This document shows, piece by piece, positions 38,628 to 47,933 of a stretch of 64,000 nt of DNA. This stretch comes from Frateuria hangzhouensis (lineage in GTDB: Bacteria > Pseudomonadota > Gammaproteobacteria > Xanthomonadales > Rhodanobacteraceae). The notes beneath the pieces were generated by a model that was not told the DNA's origin, did not search any database, and saw only the letters and a program-made list of their open reading frames with translations. The stretch is taken from the NCBI RefSeq assembly GCF_026410505.1, contig NZ_JAPMIU010000014.1, forward strand, positions 18,465-82,464, in the 5' to 3' direction. The translations under genes and the position numbers were made by a program. Numbering within the stretch: the stretch's first letter is position 1; every line of letters begins with the position of its first letter.

Positions 38628-38842
38628 AGGGATATCTGGAGCAAGGCCGGGCGGCTCTCCAACCCCGACGTGGATGCTGTTTGGCTCCGACTGCCCCCAC
38701 CCAGCCTCCCCTGCAAGCCGGGGAAAGGCTTGTCCACAGCCGTACTGGCGAGCCTGCGGCTGCGTGAGGCGGGACGGTAGCTACGGACGCGAGTAATGCC
38801 GCACTTGTGGGCGATATTCCGACCTATCGTCCGAGGCCCTGC

Positions 38843-39442
38843 TCAGAGCGGCTGGCTATACGGTCGTCCCGCGCGGCAATCGTCGATGTCGCCCGCCTCC
38901 AGGCTCGCGTAGGGACGCAGCGCCTGGACGCTGTCGACCATGGTCACCTGGGTGTCGAGCATCGTCTGCAACAGCGCGCAGAACTCCGGCGAGTGCGGGA
39001 TCGCGTTGGCATCGGCCTCCACGGCATCGCCCGCGTGGTCCGCGCCATGCATGACCAAGCCGAACAGCACGCGCGGTATCGCGAACTTCACCAGCCTGGA
39101 TGCGTCGCGCAGGGAATGATCCACGACATCGAGCGCCGCGTGGCGGTACGCCAGCGTGGCGGCCTTCTGGCTGCGGTCGATCGGCAGTGTTTCATCGCCG
39201 ATGGTCACGCTGCCGTCGGTTGCGATGGAGGCCGGGGGCAGGCCCTGGCTCGCCCGCAATTCCAGCGGCGCCTGGTGCGCCTGTATGCGGTCGGCCTCGA
39301 TCTCGTGCCGTGCGGACGTCGCGCAACCGCCGACCAGGGCGGCGAGCAGGAGAATGCCGATGCCCGGCAGGCTTCGGCGGGCAGCGCCGATTGCGGTGCT
39401 ACCTGACCGAACGGACGGATGGATGGCCGAACCTGACTTCAT
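38843..39442 (-). CDS. Hypothetical lipoprotein
   Basis: 199 residues. A basic N-terminus is followed by GIGILLLAALVGGC, a signal peptide ending in a lipobox (Cys40). The mature protein is soluble and mostly helical, with two further cysteines (EFCALL, DDCRAG). I do not recognise the family. The possible start at 39442 gives a long n-region; a shorter start is not available in frame before the hydrophobic core. It lies alone between yajD and the metal-binding-like gene. Confidence 0.6.
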   Translation of the reverse strand: MKSGSAIHPSVRSGSTAIGAARRSLPGIGILLLAALVGGCATSARHEIEADRIQAHQAPLELRASQGLPPASIATDGSVTIGDETLPIDRSQKAATLAYRHAALDVVDHSLRDASRLVKFAIPRVLFGLVMHGADHAGDAVEADANAIPHSPEFCALLQTMLDTQVTMVDSVQALRPYASLEAGDIDDCRAGRPYSQPL

Positions 39443-39537
39443 GGGGGTGCCGTTTCGTACTGACGAAACATCACCCTAGGCGAGCACGCCGGCACCATCA
39501 ATATGACTGTCGACAGGGGAACGCGCCCCGTGCGGCA

Positions 39538-39777
39538 CTAGCCGCAGTGGCCGCAGCAGGTGCTTCCGCCGCTGATGTGGACGTCCTTCTCCAGCGGCCT
39601 GACCACGCAGCCGAGCCCCTGCAGCACGTCCATGACCTGTACGACGGTGGCGCTTGCGAGTACCTCCAGGCGACCGCGCCCGGCGTCAAGGGCAACCTCT
39701 ACGCTCGGGTCGAGCCGGCGCAGCGCGGCGGCAAGGTCCGCGGCGACATGTCCGCGGGTGGAAAGTTCGAATTGCAT
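39538..39777 (-). CDS. Small HMA-like protein with Cys-rich tail
   Basis: 79 residues. MQFELSTRGHVAADLAAALR, then VEVALDAGRGRLEVLASATV and VVQVMDVLQGLGCVVRPLEK, follow the beta-alpha-beta-beta-alpha-beta pattern of heavy-metal-associated domains, but the usual N-terminal C-x-x-C is missing. Instead the protein ends in STCCGHCG, a likely metal-binding tail. AGGAG stands eight bases before the ATG. It diverges from the MHS-type transporter gene. Role inferred as a metal chaperone or sensor, unproven. Confidence 0.7.
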   Translation of the reverse strand: MQFELSTRGHVAADLAAALRRLDPSVEVALDAGRGRLEVLASATVVQVMDVLQGLGCVVRPLEKDVHISGGSTCCGHCG

Positions 39778-39954
39778 GCGTCGCTCCTGGGGACGGGATG
39801 CCGGCATCGGCCGGCGCGGCATGATGCGCAATGCCCGCTCCCCTGCCCTTGATCCGGATCAATTGCGGCAGTGGTTGCCGCACGTCGGGCGCGCGGCCGA
39901 TGCAACCGGGCGGAGCGGCTACCATCGGAACACCGCAGCTCCGGCATTCCCCGC

Positions 39955-41262
39955 ATGCGCCCGATCGAAAAGCAGGCTACCTCCGGCGTCTCGCGCGGCT
40001 CCATGGTGATCGCCGCGCTGTCGACGGTGGTGGAGTGGTACGACTTCACGCTCTACCTGTACTTCACCACGGTGCTTTCGCGGGTGTTCTTCGGCGGTGG
40101 CGAGAACTCGCTGCTGGCCACGCTCGCGGGCTTTGCCATCGCCTACGGCATGCGGCCGCTGGGCGCGATGGTGTTCGGCCACGTCGGCGACCGCATCGGG
40201 CGGCGTCGCACGCTGCTGCTGTCGATGATGCTGATGACGATGGCGATGCTGGCCACGGCGTTGCTGCCCGATTACGCCACGATCGGGCCGGCGGCGGGTG
40301 TCCTGTTGATGCTGCTGCGCTGCTTGATGGCATTTTCGGTCGGCGGCGAATACACCGGCGTGGTGGCTTACCTGCTGGAAGGCGCACGTGCCGAGCGGCG
40401 CGGCCTGATTACTTCGCTGGCATCGGCCGCCAGCGAGATCGGCGCGTTGCTGGCCGTGGCCTTGTCGGCGTTGACGGTGGCGGTCATGGATGCCGCCGAT
40501 CTGGACGCCTGGGGTTGGCGCATCCCTTTTTTCGCGGGGGCGGCGCTGGCCGGTGGCGTGTGGATCGCACGCTCGGCCATGGAGGAATCGCCGGATTTCC
40601 TGCGCCAGGTGGCGCAGCGCACGGTGCCCGACTCGCCACTGCGCCACACCCTCGCGCATCACCGGCCGGCACTGTTGCGCACCTTCGCCATCTCGGCGCT
40701 CGGTTCGATCACCTACTACGTCGGCATCACCTACGTGCCGACCTTCCTGAGTTCGTCGGGCGGACTCGCCGAGGGCCATTCGCTGGGGCTGTCGACGCTC
40801 GCCGCGGTGGCGGTGATCCTGGTCACGCCGCTGGCCGGCGCGTTGTCGGACCGGGTCGGACGCAAGCCGGTGCTGGTGTGGCTGGCGGTCGCGTCGGTGC
40901 TGCTGCCGCTGGCGATGTTCGGCCTGATGACGGACGGCGCCGAGGCGACCATCGCAGGTGCGGCGATCGTGCTGGCCTGCCTCGCCGGCGGGGTGAGTGC
41001 CGTCGGTGCACCGGCGACGGCCGAGCAGTTCCCCGGCGAAGGCCGGCTCAGCGGCCTGGCGCTGGGTGTGACGGTCGCCACGGCGATCTTCGGCGGCCTG
41101 ACACCCTTCCTCGCCGAGTTGCTGATCCGTTCGACCGGTTGGAACGCCCTGCCTGGCGCCATGATCGCCGCGGTTGCCCTCGTGGTGCTGCCGGTCTTCC
41201 TGTCGATGCCGGAAACCCGTCCCGCGCGCCAGGCCGCGAACGAGGCAGGTGCGACTTCCTGA
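39955..41262 (+). CDS. MFS transporter, metabolite:H+ symporter (ProP/ShiA-like)
   Basis: 435 residues, 12 membrane segments. ALSTVVEWYDFTLYLYFTTV in helix 1 and RPLGAMVFGHVGDRIGRRRT, the cytoplasmic loop 2-3, are hallmarks of the MHS subfamily that includes ProP, ShiA and KgtP. GGEYTGVVAYLLE in helix 4 and GALSDRVGRKPVL between helices 8 and 9 agree. No C-terminal coiled coil as in E. coli ProP, so osmosensing of that type is not supported. The substrate is unknown. Start 39955 chosen over 39871, which adds an Arg-rich leader. Confidence 0.88.
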   Translation: MRPIEKQATSGVSRGSMVIAALSTVVEWYDFTLYLYFTTVLSRVFFGGGENSLLATLAGFAIAYGMRPLGAMVFGHVGDRIGRRRTLLLSMMLMTMAMLATALLPDYATIGPAAGVLLMLLRCLMAFSVGGEYTGVVAYLLEGARAERRGLITSLASAASEIGALLAVALSALTVAVMDAADLDAWGWRIPFFAGAALAGGVWIARSAMEESPDFLRQVAQRTVPDSPLRHTLAHHRPALLRTFAISALGSITYYVGITYVPTFLSSSGGLAEGHSLGLSTLAAVAVILVTPLAGALSDRVGRKPVLVWLAVASVLLPLAMFGLMTDGAEATIAGAAIVLACLAGGVSAVGAPATAEQFPGEGRLSGLALGVTVATAIFGGLTPFLAELLIRSTGWNALPGAMIAAVALVVLPVFLSMPETRPARQAANEAGATS

Positions 41263-41313
41263 AAGCAACCTCGAGTCACCACATTTGTCGGCTCGAAAGA
41301 CCGGTTGCTCCCT

Positions 41314-41384
41314 GTAGGAGCCCACTTGTGGGCGATGCTCTCCGCCGGATTCGACAGGAGCATCGCCCACAAGCGGGCTCCTAC
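41314..41384. repeat. REP-type inverted repeat, family A, copy 4
   Basis: GTAGGAGCCCACTTGTGGGC and GCCCACAAGCGGGCTCCTAC with a loop paired as GATGCTC...GAGCATC. Located between the convergent MHS transporter and M23 peptidase genes. Confidence 0.9.
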
Positions 41385-41415
41385 AACGGCGGCGGATGGG
41401 CGAGGTTCCCTGGAA

Positions 41416-42555
41416 TCAATCCGGGAAGCGGACGACCGCGTTCTCCACCGGCCATTCGTCGCGGCGCCGCGACGATTCCTTCGCCGGCCTCGGCGCCCAG
41501 CGGGCCTTGCCGAGCTTACCTAGGTCGCCATAGCTGCCCAGCAGGTCGAACGCCTCGAGGACGAAGGGCCGGCCTTCCGAGGCGACCGTGGACGGTCCGT
41601 CGGCCACGTGGAAGTGCAGGTGCGGGCCGGTGGATGCGCCGGTAAAACCCAGTTCGCCCAACACGTCGCCCCGATCCAGCCGTTGTCCAGGCCGGACCGC
41701 CACGCTGCCGGGGCGCAGATGTTCGTAGAAGGCGTAGCGGCCGTCGTCCAGGTGGATCGTCACGTAGTTGCCGGCGTCCTCGTCCAGCGTGTGCTTCGGG
41801 TTGTCGGACACGCGGGGCGATTCGGCCATGGTGTCGCGCACGGCCACCACGGTGGCCGCGGCTACCGCCAGCACCTCGGCGCCGTAGCCGAGTGCGTTGC
41901 CGGGCACGTCCGGATCGCCCTGTGCGGTACGGCCGGCTGCGTCGACACGCACCCAGTCGACGGCGAAGCGCCCCGGGATGCGCGCCTTGCCGTCGACCGC
42001 ATTGAACACGCGCCGGTGGCCATGCGGCCATGCGGCGGCATGGATGGCGACCCACGGGCCGCCACGCAGCGGCGGACCCAGCGGGGCGCCCACGTCGTAC
42101 GACACGATGGCAGCACCGCCCCGCACGGTGGCGGTCGCCGCCGCCGGCAGCGCGGCATAAGTCACAACGTGCCGGATCGTCCGCGGATGGTGCCCGTGCG
42201 TGGGCCATTGGAGGTAGACCACGCCGTGGCGGCCCGGCGCGACGACCGCGCCCTGCCCCGGCCCGGCCGGCCCGATCAAGGCGAACCGCTGCTCGAGCGC
42301 TGCGCCCGCAATGCTGGCCAGTACGTGTCCGTTCGCCGCATCCACCACATCGACGCGGGAAAGGCGCAGCGGCGCTTCGGCGAAGCTGGTCAGGTGCAGC
42401 TCCTCGAACACCGCTTCGCCGGCATCGGTACGGGTTGCGTGCGGCGCGTCGGCCACGCGCAGGTCGAACGATGACCGGAGCGGTTCGGCGCGGACCGGCG
42501 CGACGCACGCAACAGCGAGGAAACCGGCGACCCACAGGCTTGTCATGGATGGCAT
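41416..42555 (-). CDS. Secreted M23 family metallopeptidase
   Basis: 379 residues. Signal peptide TSLWVAGFLAVACVAPVRA. The N-terminal 160 residues form an unassigned beta domain. The M23 peptidase domain follows from about 190, with GNYVTIHLDDGRYAFYEHL and TGASTGPHLHFHVADG, where HLHFH holds the last zinc ligand and the catalytic His. The first ligands probably lie in GHRRVFNAVDG; this is the less certain part. Such enzymes cut peptidoglycan cross-bridges or proteins. AGGA precedes ATG 42555 by seven bases. Confidence 0.85.
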   Translation of the reverse strand: MPSMTSLWVAGFLAVACVAPVRAEPLRSSFDLRVADAPHATRTDAGEAVFEELHLTSFAEAPLRLSRVDVVDAANGHVLASIAGAALEQRFALIGPAGPGQGAVVAPGRHGVVYLQWPTHGHHPRTIRHVVTYAALPAAATATVRGGAAIVSYDVGAPLGPPLRGGPWVAIHAAAWPHGHRRVFNAVDGKARIPGRFAVDWVRVDAAGRTAQGDPDVPGNALGYGAEVLAVAAATVVAVRDTMAESPRVSDNPKHTLDEDAGNYVTIHLDDGRYAFYEHLRPGSVAVRPGQRLDRGDVLGELGFTGASTGPHLHFHVADGPSTVASEGRPFVLEAFDLLGSYGDLGKLGKARWAPRPAKESSRRRDEWPVENAVVRFPD

Positions 42556-42780
42556 GGCGTGTTCCTGAGCGAGGGCGTGCCACCGTGCAACAAGGCGCGC
42601 CCATGGCACGAGCGGTGCGGGACGAGGCGTACGCATCGCGGGGCCAGCGGCGCCATAGAAGTGACGACATGACGCCCACTCTCGAACGGATCGCCGGCCT
42701 CTTGGTCGGGTTCTTCACGGTGAGCCGGACCAGAGTCTTGAACGCCACGACGCCGCTCCGACGCATCACGCAAGGTTTTT

Positions 42781-42807
42781 GTAGGAGCCCACAAGTGGGC
42801 TCCTGCA
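42781..42807. repeat. Solo hairpin of family A
   Basis: GTAGGAGCCCACAAGTGGGC plus TCCTGCA: a minimal stem made from the outer arms of family A with no central loop. It sits 19 bases past the M61 peptidase stop, so it may act as its terminator. Confidence 0.8.
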
Positions 42808-42825
42808 GGGAACTCGGCGGAGCTC

Positions 42826-44796
42826 CTATTTGCGCGCGGCGATGATCTCGCTCAGGTAGTCCGGCGTGCCCTGCACCCGCACCAGGTGCGGGTACTGCAG
42901 GCCGCCGTGGTAATCCACCGGCACGGTCCGGTAGCTGCCTTGGAACTTCAGCAGCAGCTGGATCGGCGCCTTGCCGTTCTTCGCCGCCGTGATCGCCTGC
43001 TCCAGCGCATCGTCCGAATAGTCCTTGCCGTTCACCGCCACGAGCGTGGCGCCGGTGCTGACGCCCGCCTTGAACGCCGGCCCGTTCCAGCGCACGTCGT
43101 TGATCCGGCCGCCGTTACCCAGGGTCAGGCCGATCGACCAGGCGAAGTTGTAGAGGTGCCGCGGCGATTGCGGGCGGCTGTCGTACTGCTTTTCGTAGGC
43201 GCTCGGCTGATCGGTATAGACCAGTTTCCAGCCGGTGCCTGCCACGCCGTCCAGCAGCGGCGGATCGAGCGCATCGACGCGCGCGCGCAGAAAGCCCGTC
43301 CAGTCGTACTTGGCCACGTCGTTCAGCGCCGCCGCCACGTCGCCGAAGGTGTAAGTCCGGGTGACGAAACTGCCGTTGTCGACGCCGAAGAAGGAGCGCG
43401 CGAAATCGTCGAGCGACTTGTCATCGTGCGTCAGCGCGCGCAGCTTGGCATCGACCGCCAGCCACAGCATCTGCCCGCCGCTGTAGTACTCCTCGCTCAT
43501 CTGCCAGCTGCGGTACGGCAGGCTCGCGCGATGGGCCGCCGTGGCGTCGTTGGTGGTGTCCTCCAGCGTGCGCCACTGCAAGCCCTGGCGGTTGCGCTCG
43601 TAGTTGGCCGCGACCATCGCCAGTGCATCGCGAAACTGCTGGGGCGTCCACAGGCCGGCACGCGCGGTCAGCACGTAGCCCCAGTACTGGGTCTGCCCCT
43701 CGTACACCCACAGCAGCGAGTCGCCCATCGGCACATTGAAATTGGGCGTCCACAAATCCGCCGGGCGGCGGAACTTGCCGTTCCAGGAGTGGGTGTATTC
43801 GTGCGCCAGCAGGTCGCGGCCAGGCGCGGCGTCCTTCCAGGCGGTGAAGTAATCGGCGCCCACGCCGTTTTCGCTGGACTGGTGGTGTTCCAGCCCGTTA
43901 CCGCCCAGGTGGTCCGACAGCGAAAACAGGAAGTCGTAGTGGTCATAGTGATGCGAGCCGAACAGCTTCACCGCCTGCGCCACCAGCGACCGGTGCGCCT
44001 GCACCTGCTCCGGCGTCATCTGCAGATATTCCGGCGCGTCGGCGACGACGTCCAGGTAGACCGGCGCACCGCCCGCGGGCGTGAGATCGACGCGCTTGAA
44101 ATAGCGCCCCGCATAGATCGGCGAATCGACCAGCGTGTTGAATGGCATCGGCTTGAACGTGGTGGTGTCGCCCGAACGCGAGGCGTGGCCCTGGCCGGCG
44201 CGTTCCAGCGCGCTGCCGAACTGCCAGCCATGCGGCAGCGTCACGCTGGGCGCAAAGGTAATGCCGCGCGAGAAATGGCCGGCCGGATACAGCGCCATCT
44301 TGTTCCATTCCAGGTCGAGCATGCGGTCGGTCATCTCGAAGCCGCCGCTGCGGTCGGACAGGTACTGGAAGTCGGCCTCGATGCTGGACACACCGGCAGG
44401 CACGTCCAGGTGGAAGGCGTAGACGTCGTATTCGTCGCGGGTCCACTTCAGCGGCTTGCCATCGGCGCTGATCTTCAAGCCGGCGAGCATGGCCACCGGA
44501 CCACTCGGCGAGTGGTCGCCCGGAATCCATTGCGGATACAGCAGGGTCAACGCGCCGGCCTTCACCGGCAGCGTTTCGTGGACGCGGAAAATGCCCTGCC
44601 TCGTGTCGCTCGCGTCGACGTGGATCGCCACCGTGCCCGGATAGGGCGTGTCCTGCGGCGGCGGTACACGGTCGCCTGCCGTGGCCGGTTGCGCACCGAC
44701 CACGCCGGCCGCCAGCGCCAGCGACACGGCCAGCACAAGACGCGACACGCGGCGGCGCACAACCGTCGACCTGACAACACGAGGGGCATGAGACAT
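42826..44796 (-). CDS. M61 family peptidase (glycyl aminopeptidase type) with PDZ
   Basis: 656 residues. Signal peptide to about residue 40 (LVLAVSLALAAGVVGAQPA). The N-terminal beta domain is typical of M61. The catalytic core has LLAHEYTHSWNGKFRRP, with zinc HExxH, and the third ligand Glu in WVYEGQTQYWG. A C-terminal PDZ domain starts near 560 (GPAFKAGVSTGATLVAVNGK). M61 enzymes remove N-terminal Gly or Ala residues from peptides. Expected in the periplasm. GGAGCTCC precedes the ATG at 44796. Confidence 0.92.
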   Translation of the reverse strand: MSHAPRVVRSTVVRRRVSRLVLAVSLALAAGVVGAQPATAGDRVPPPQDTPYPGTVAIHVDASDTRQGIFRVHETLPVKAGALTLLYPQWIPGDHSPSGPVAMLAGLKISADGKPLKWTRDEYDVYAFHLDVPAGVSSIEADFQYLSDRSGGFEMTDRMLDLEWNKMALYPAGHFSRGITFAPSVTLPHGWQFGSALERAGQGHASRSGDTTTFKPMPFNTLVDSPIYAGRYFKRVDLTPAGGAPVYLDVVADAPEYLQMTPEQVQAHRSLVAQAVKLFGSHHYDHYDFLFSLSDHLGGNGLEHHQSSENGVGADYFTAWKDAAPGRDLLAHEYTHSWNGKFRRPADLWTPNFNVPMGDSLLWVYEGQTQYWGYVLTARAGLWTPQQFRDALAMVAANYERNRQGLQWRTLEDTTNDATAAHRASLPYRSWQMSEEYYSGGQMLWLAVDAKLRALTHDDKSLDDFARSFFGVDNGSFVTRTYTFGDVAAALNDVAKYDWTGFLRARVDALDPPLLDGVAGTGWKLVYTDQPSAYEKQYDSRPQSPRHLYNFAWSIGLTLGNGGRINDVRWNGPAFKAGVSTGATLVAVNGKDYSDDALEQAITAAKNGKAPIQLLLKFQGSYRTVPVDYHGGLQYPHLVRVQGTPDYLSEIIAARK

Positions 44797-45037
44797 GAGG
44801 AGCTCCGCAGACAGGTGAACAGCCTGGGAACTTAACAGCAAACGGCCCGCGCCTCCCCCCTTACCGGACCTTGTCGCTCCCGCCGTCACTGCCCGCGCGC
44901 AAGGGCTTGCGCCAAAGCGCCGAGACCCCTGCTGTCGCCGCAAGAACTTTCGTCGAGCGGGCCGAACGGTGTTATGCACGGACATGACAAACGAAATTCC
45001 AACATCCGACGACGCGGGGGGTTCATGGAGGATTCCT

Positions 45038-46879
45038 ATGAAACGTCTATCGCCATCGTGCCGCGCGATCGCGGCTCTGTTTTTCACTCCTGTTTCGGCC
45101 TCGTTCGCCTACCAGGCAGCGCCGGCCCCCATCCAGCCCATGGCAGTCGGCTCGACCGGCCCGGCCACGAGTGCGCCCCATGTGCCCGTCCCACGCAGCA
45201 CCCCCTGCGTGGTCGACCTGTTCCAGGGCCAGTCTCTGATGGAGCAGGGCCAGGGCATGCCGGAAAGCGGAACCCACTACACCTATGTCCCGCCCGCCGG
45301 TTGCCGGGGACCTTGGGCCAAAGTGGTGCTGAAGGTCGCTGTCGACGAGGACGGTTTCACGGATGCGGCCAAGGCTTATATCCGCCTCGGCGGCATCAAG
45401 ATCTTCGAGGGATCGTTGTCCGGTATCGCCTCGAGCGCCCCGCCATCTCCGTCAGAACCAGGTTGGGAGGCCGAGCGTGACGTGACCGACCTCGCCTCGC
45501 TGCTGGCCAACCCGCACAACGGCCAGGTCGGCCTGAAACCGGAACAGGCCATCTGGCAGAACAACATGACGAACCAGGGCGCCACCCTGAGCGCGCAGTT
45601 GCTGTTCTATCGCGCGTCCTACGCCACGCCGGCACAGAAGACGCCCGATGCCGTGTTCCGGGTCATGCCGCAGGCGGACACAGTCACGCTGCCGCACAAC
45701 ATCGTCCGCGCGTATCTGGACGTCTATAACCAGGAGCCATGGTGGTTCACCTGCGTACCCGACCATGAGCTGCACCGGGGGTGGCCCTTCTGGAGCGAAC
45801 TGGCCCCGGGCGGGGCGAACAAGATCGGCATCTACGAGCCCTACCAAGGTTGTAGCGGCGGCAGCTTCGCGGAAATACAGGTGAGCATCGACGGCACGCC
45901 TGCCGGCGTCGCGCCGGTCTTCCCGCTGCTGTCGTCGAGCCTCAACTACCGTTTCACGAACATGGTCAATGCCCCGACCCAGCCGCCGCAGATGCTCGAC
46001 TACATGCCTTATCGGGTGGACCTGACCCCGTTCGCGGCCATCCTCAACGAAGCGGGCGAGCACACGATCGCGCTGAGCCGCCCGGCAAGCGCCTATCTGC
46101 TGGTCTACCAGGACAAGCGGTCCACGCGCGTCAGTGGCGCGGTGACGCTCAACTCCCTGGCAGGATCGCCCAGTTCGCCGGTGGTAAGCGATACGCTCGA
46201 ACAGGCGGGCGATACGGTATCCGGACAGGTCGCGACCGGTCTGGATCGCAATTTCAAGATCACCGGCTTCGTCAATACGTCGCACGGTCGCGTGACATCG
46301 TCGGTCCATCAGAGGAGCCATTTCCAGGACACGCAGACGTTCTACCTCGATGGCCTGCAGTTCCCCGAATACCTGCATTACCGGCAACACCTGCAACTGA
46401 GCAGCTGGACGCTGGAACACAGCCGCCGCACAAGGGGCGGGGCCGTGCTGGACAACAACCTGCTCACGACCGCTTACCCGCTGACATGGCGGTATGACAT
46501 GGACGGCTACACCATCGACGATAATCCCGACGACACCGAGGCGATCCCTTCGAAGGGAACCGTCAGCGTCGAACAACGACGCAACCTGGATGCGTCCTAC
46601 GACCACCACGGCCACCGCCGCTACGCCAGCGGCGTCCGCGAACGCTTCGAATCCAGCCGCACCTTCGACGTGCAGGCCGCGCAGAACAGCAACTGGCAGA
46701 GCACCGCCCGTTACCACTTCTACGACAACCGCGGCAGTTGCTACCGGACGGCGTTGACGGCGCTCGATGGCGCAGTGACCGGCGAAACCCGCGGCCTGGG
46801 CTGCCCCGACGGGCACAACCACGTGCGCTGGTTCGCTCATTCGGACGGCTCGCCCGACAGCCTCGGATGGATGCATTGA
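45038..46879 (+). CDS. PNGase A-like peptide:N-glycosidase family protein
   Basis: 613 residues, secreted: signal peptide MKRLSPSCRAIAALFFTPVS. The mature protein shows the order of motifs found in plant and fungal peptide N-glycanase A (PNGaseA family): GPWAKVVLKVAVDEDG, AYIRLGGIKIFEGS, ERDVTDLASLL, LPHNIVRAYLDVYNQEPWWF, GGSFAEIQVSIDGTPAGVAP, FPLL, and YMPYRVDLTPFAAILNEAGE. These enzymes release whole N-glycans from asparagine. Such proteins are much rarer in bacteria. GGAGG precedes ATG 45038 by seven bases; longer starts from 44969 are not supported. It diverges from the M61 peptidase, which fits joint glycoprotein digestion, by inference. Confidence 0.75.
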   Translation: MKRLSPSCRAIAALFFTPVSASFAYQAAPAPIQPMAVGSTGPATSAPHVPVPRSTPCVVDLFQGQSLMEQGQGMPESGTHYTYVPPAGCRGPWAKVVLKVAVDEDGFTDAAKAYIRLGGIKIFEGSLSGIASSAPPSPSEPGWEAERDVTDLASLLANPHNGQVGLKPEQAIWQNNMTNQGATLSAQLLFYRASYATPAQKTPDAVFRVMPQADTVTLPHNIVRAYLDVYNQEPWWFTCVPDHELHRGWPFWSELAPGGANKIGIYEPYQGCSGGSFAEIQVSIDGTPAGVAPVFPLLSSSLNYRFTNMVNAPTQPPQMLDYMPYRVDLTPFAAILNEAGEHTIALSRPASAYLLVYQDKRSTRVSGAVTLNSLAGSPSSPVVSDTLEQAGDTVSGQVATGLDRNFKITGFVNTSHGRVTSSVHQRSHFQDTQTFYLDGLQFPEYLHYRQHLQLSSWTLEHSRRTRGGAVLDNNLLTTAYPLTWRYDMDGYTIDDNPDDTEAIPSKGTVSVEQRRNLDASYDHHGHRRYASGVRERFESSRTFDVQAAQNSNWQSTARYHFYDNRGSCYRTALTALDGAVTGETRGLGCPDGHNHVRWFAHSDGSPDSLGWMH

Positions 46880-47018
46880 CTCACTTGGAGGGCGCCCGGA
46901 ATGGCGCCCTCTTCCGCCGACCAGGAGATTCGCGTCTCCCGTCACCCTGAGCGGCCAGGCGCCCGGGACGGCGGGCAGCGCTACAATCCGCGCCCCATCA
47001 GCCGCAGTCCGTTCCGCC

Positions 47019-47549
47019 ATGCGCAATCTCCTGCAAGACCAACTACTCAAGGCCGGCCTGGTCAAGAAGGGCAAGGTCGACCAGGTGGCGCGCGAGCAAT
47101 CGAAGCTGCGACAAGGCAAGGCCGCGGCCGGTCCCGGTGCCGGGCAGGTCGAGGCGCAGCGGTTGAAGGTCGAGCGCGACCGCGCCCTTGCCGCCGAGCG
47201 CAACGCACAGGCGCGCGCCAGCGAGCTGCGCGCACAGGCGCGGCAGATCGTCGATGCGCACAAGGTCGAACGCCGCGGGGAGATCCCCTACCGCTTCGCC
47301 GACGGCCAGCGCATCACCAGCGTGCTGGTCGACGAGCGGCTGCGTTCCCAGCTGGCCAGCGGGGCGCTGGTGATCGCACGCCACGGCGAAAGCTACGAAC
47401 TGGTGCCGCGCGCCGTCGCCGACAAGATCGCCGAGCGCGATCCCGACCTCATCGTGCTCGACCATGGCCGCGCCGGACAGAAGCCGGCCGCTGACGATGA
47501 CGATGCCTACTACCAGCAGTTCCAGGTTCCCGACGACCTGATCTGGTAG
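47019..47549 (+). CDS. DUF2058 (YaiL-like) protein
   Basis: 176 residues. MRNLLQDQLLKAGLVKKGKV and the following Lys/Arg-rich coiled segment, then EIPYRFADGQRITSVLVDER and the acidic C-terminus, DDDDAYYQQFQVPDDLIW, match DUF2058. It is a cytoplasmic, probably nucleic-acid-associated protein (the family is called nucleoprotein/polynucleotide-associated in some genomes), but function is unknown. Confidence 0.9.
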   Translation: MRNLLQDQLLKAGLVKKGKVDQVAREQSKLRQGKAAAGPGAGQVEAQRLKVERDRALAAERNAQARASELRAQARQIVDAHKVERRGEIPYRFADGQRITSVLVDERLRSQLASGALVIARHGESYELVPRAVADKIAERDPDLIVLDHGRAGQKPAADDDDAYYQQFQVPDDLIW

Positions 47550-47707
47550 CGGCCTGCCCGGCTGGAACCCGGCGCCGCGGGCGAGTAAAGGCAGCCGGCT
47601 GTTCCCCTCGTGGGTGAACGCACGCCACGGCGACCACCCGGGTTCCACCGTCCTTTAACCGTGCCGGTGCCACAACCAGGCGCAGGACAGCCGACCCGGA
47701 GCCTGCC

Positions 47708-47884
47708 ATGAGTGACAACCTCGACGATCGCGGCCCTGCCGACCGCACTCGCGTGAACATCGACGAAGACTACGAAGCCCGCTACTGGGCCAACAAGTGG
47801 GGCGTCAGCCAGGACGAACTGCGCGCCGCCGTGGGCCGCGTCGGCGTCATGGCGGACGATGTCGAGCAGGCGCTGAAACACTGA
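47708..47884 (+). CDS. 58-residue DUF3606-like protein
   Basis: ATG 47708 opens a 58-codon frame: MSDNLDDRGPADRTRVNIDE, then YEARYWANKWGVSQDELRAA and VGRVGVMADDVEQALKH. The D-R-x-R-V-N-I-x-E-x-Y-E-x-x-Y-W-x-x-x-x-G-V pattern is the DUF3606 signature. It is a small acidic cytoplasmic protein with a helical core. A good purine-rich site was not found. It is convergent with the serine hydrolase gene; the stops are about 50 bases apart. Confidence 0.75.
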   Translation: MSDNLDDRGPADRTRVNIDEDYEARYWANKWGVSQDELRAAVGRVGVMADDVEQALKH

Positions 47885-47933
47885 ACGTTCCTCCGGACAA
47901 GGCGTCGCTCAGGCGCGCCTTGCCCGGATCCGA

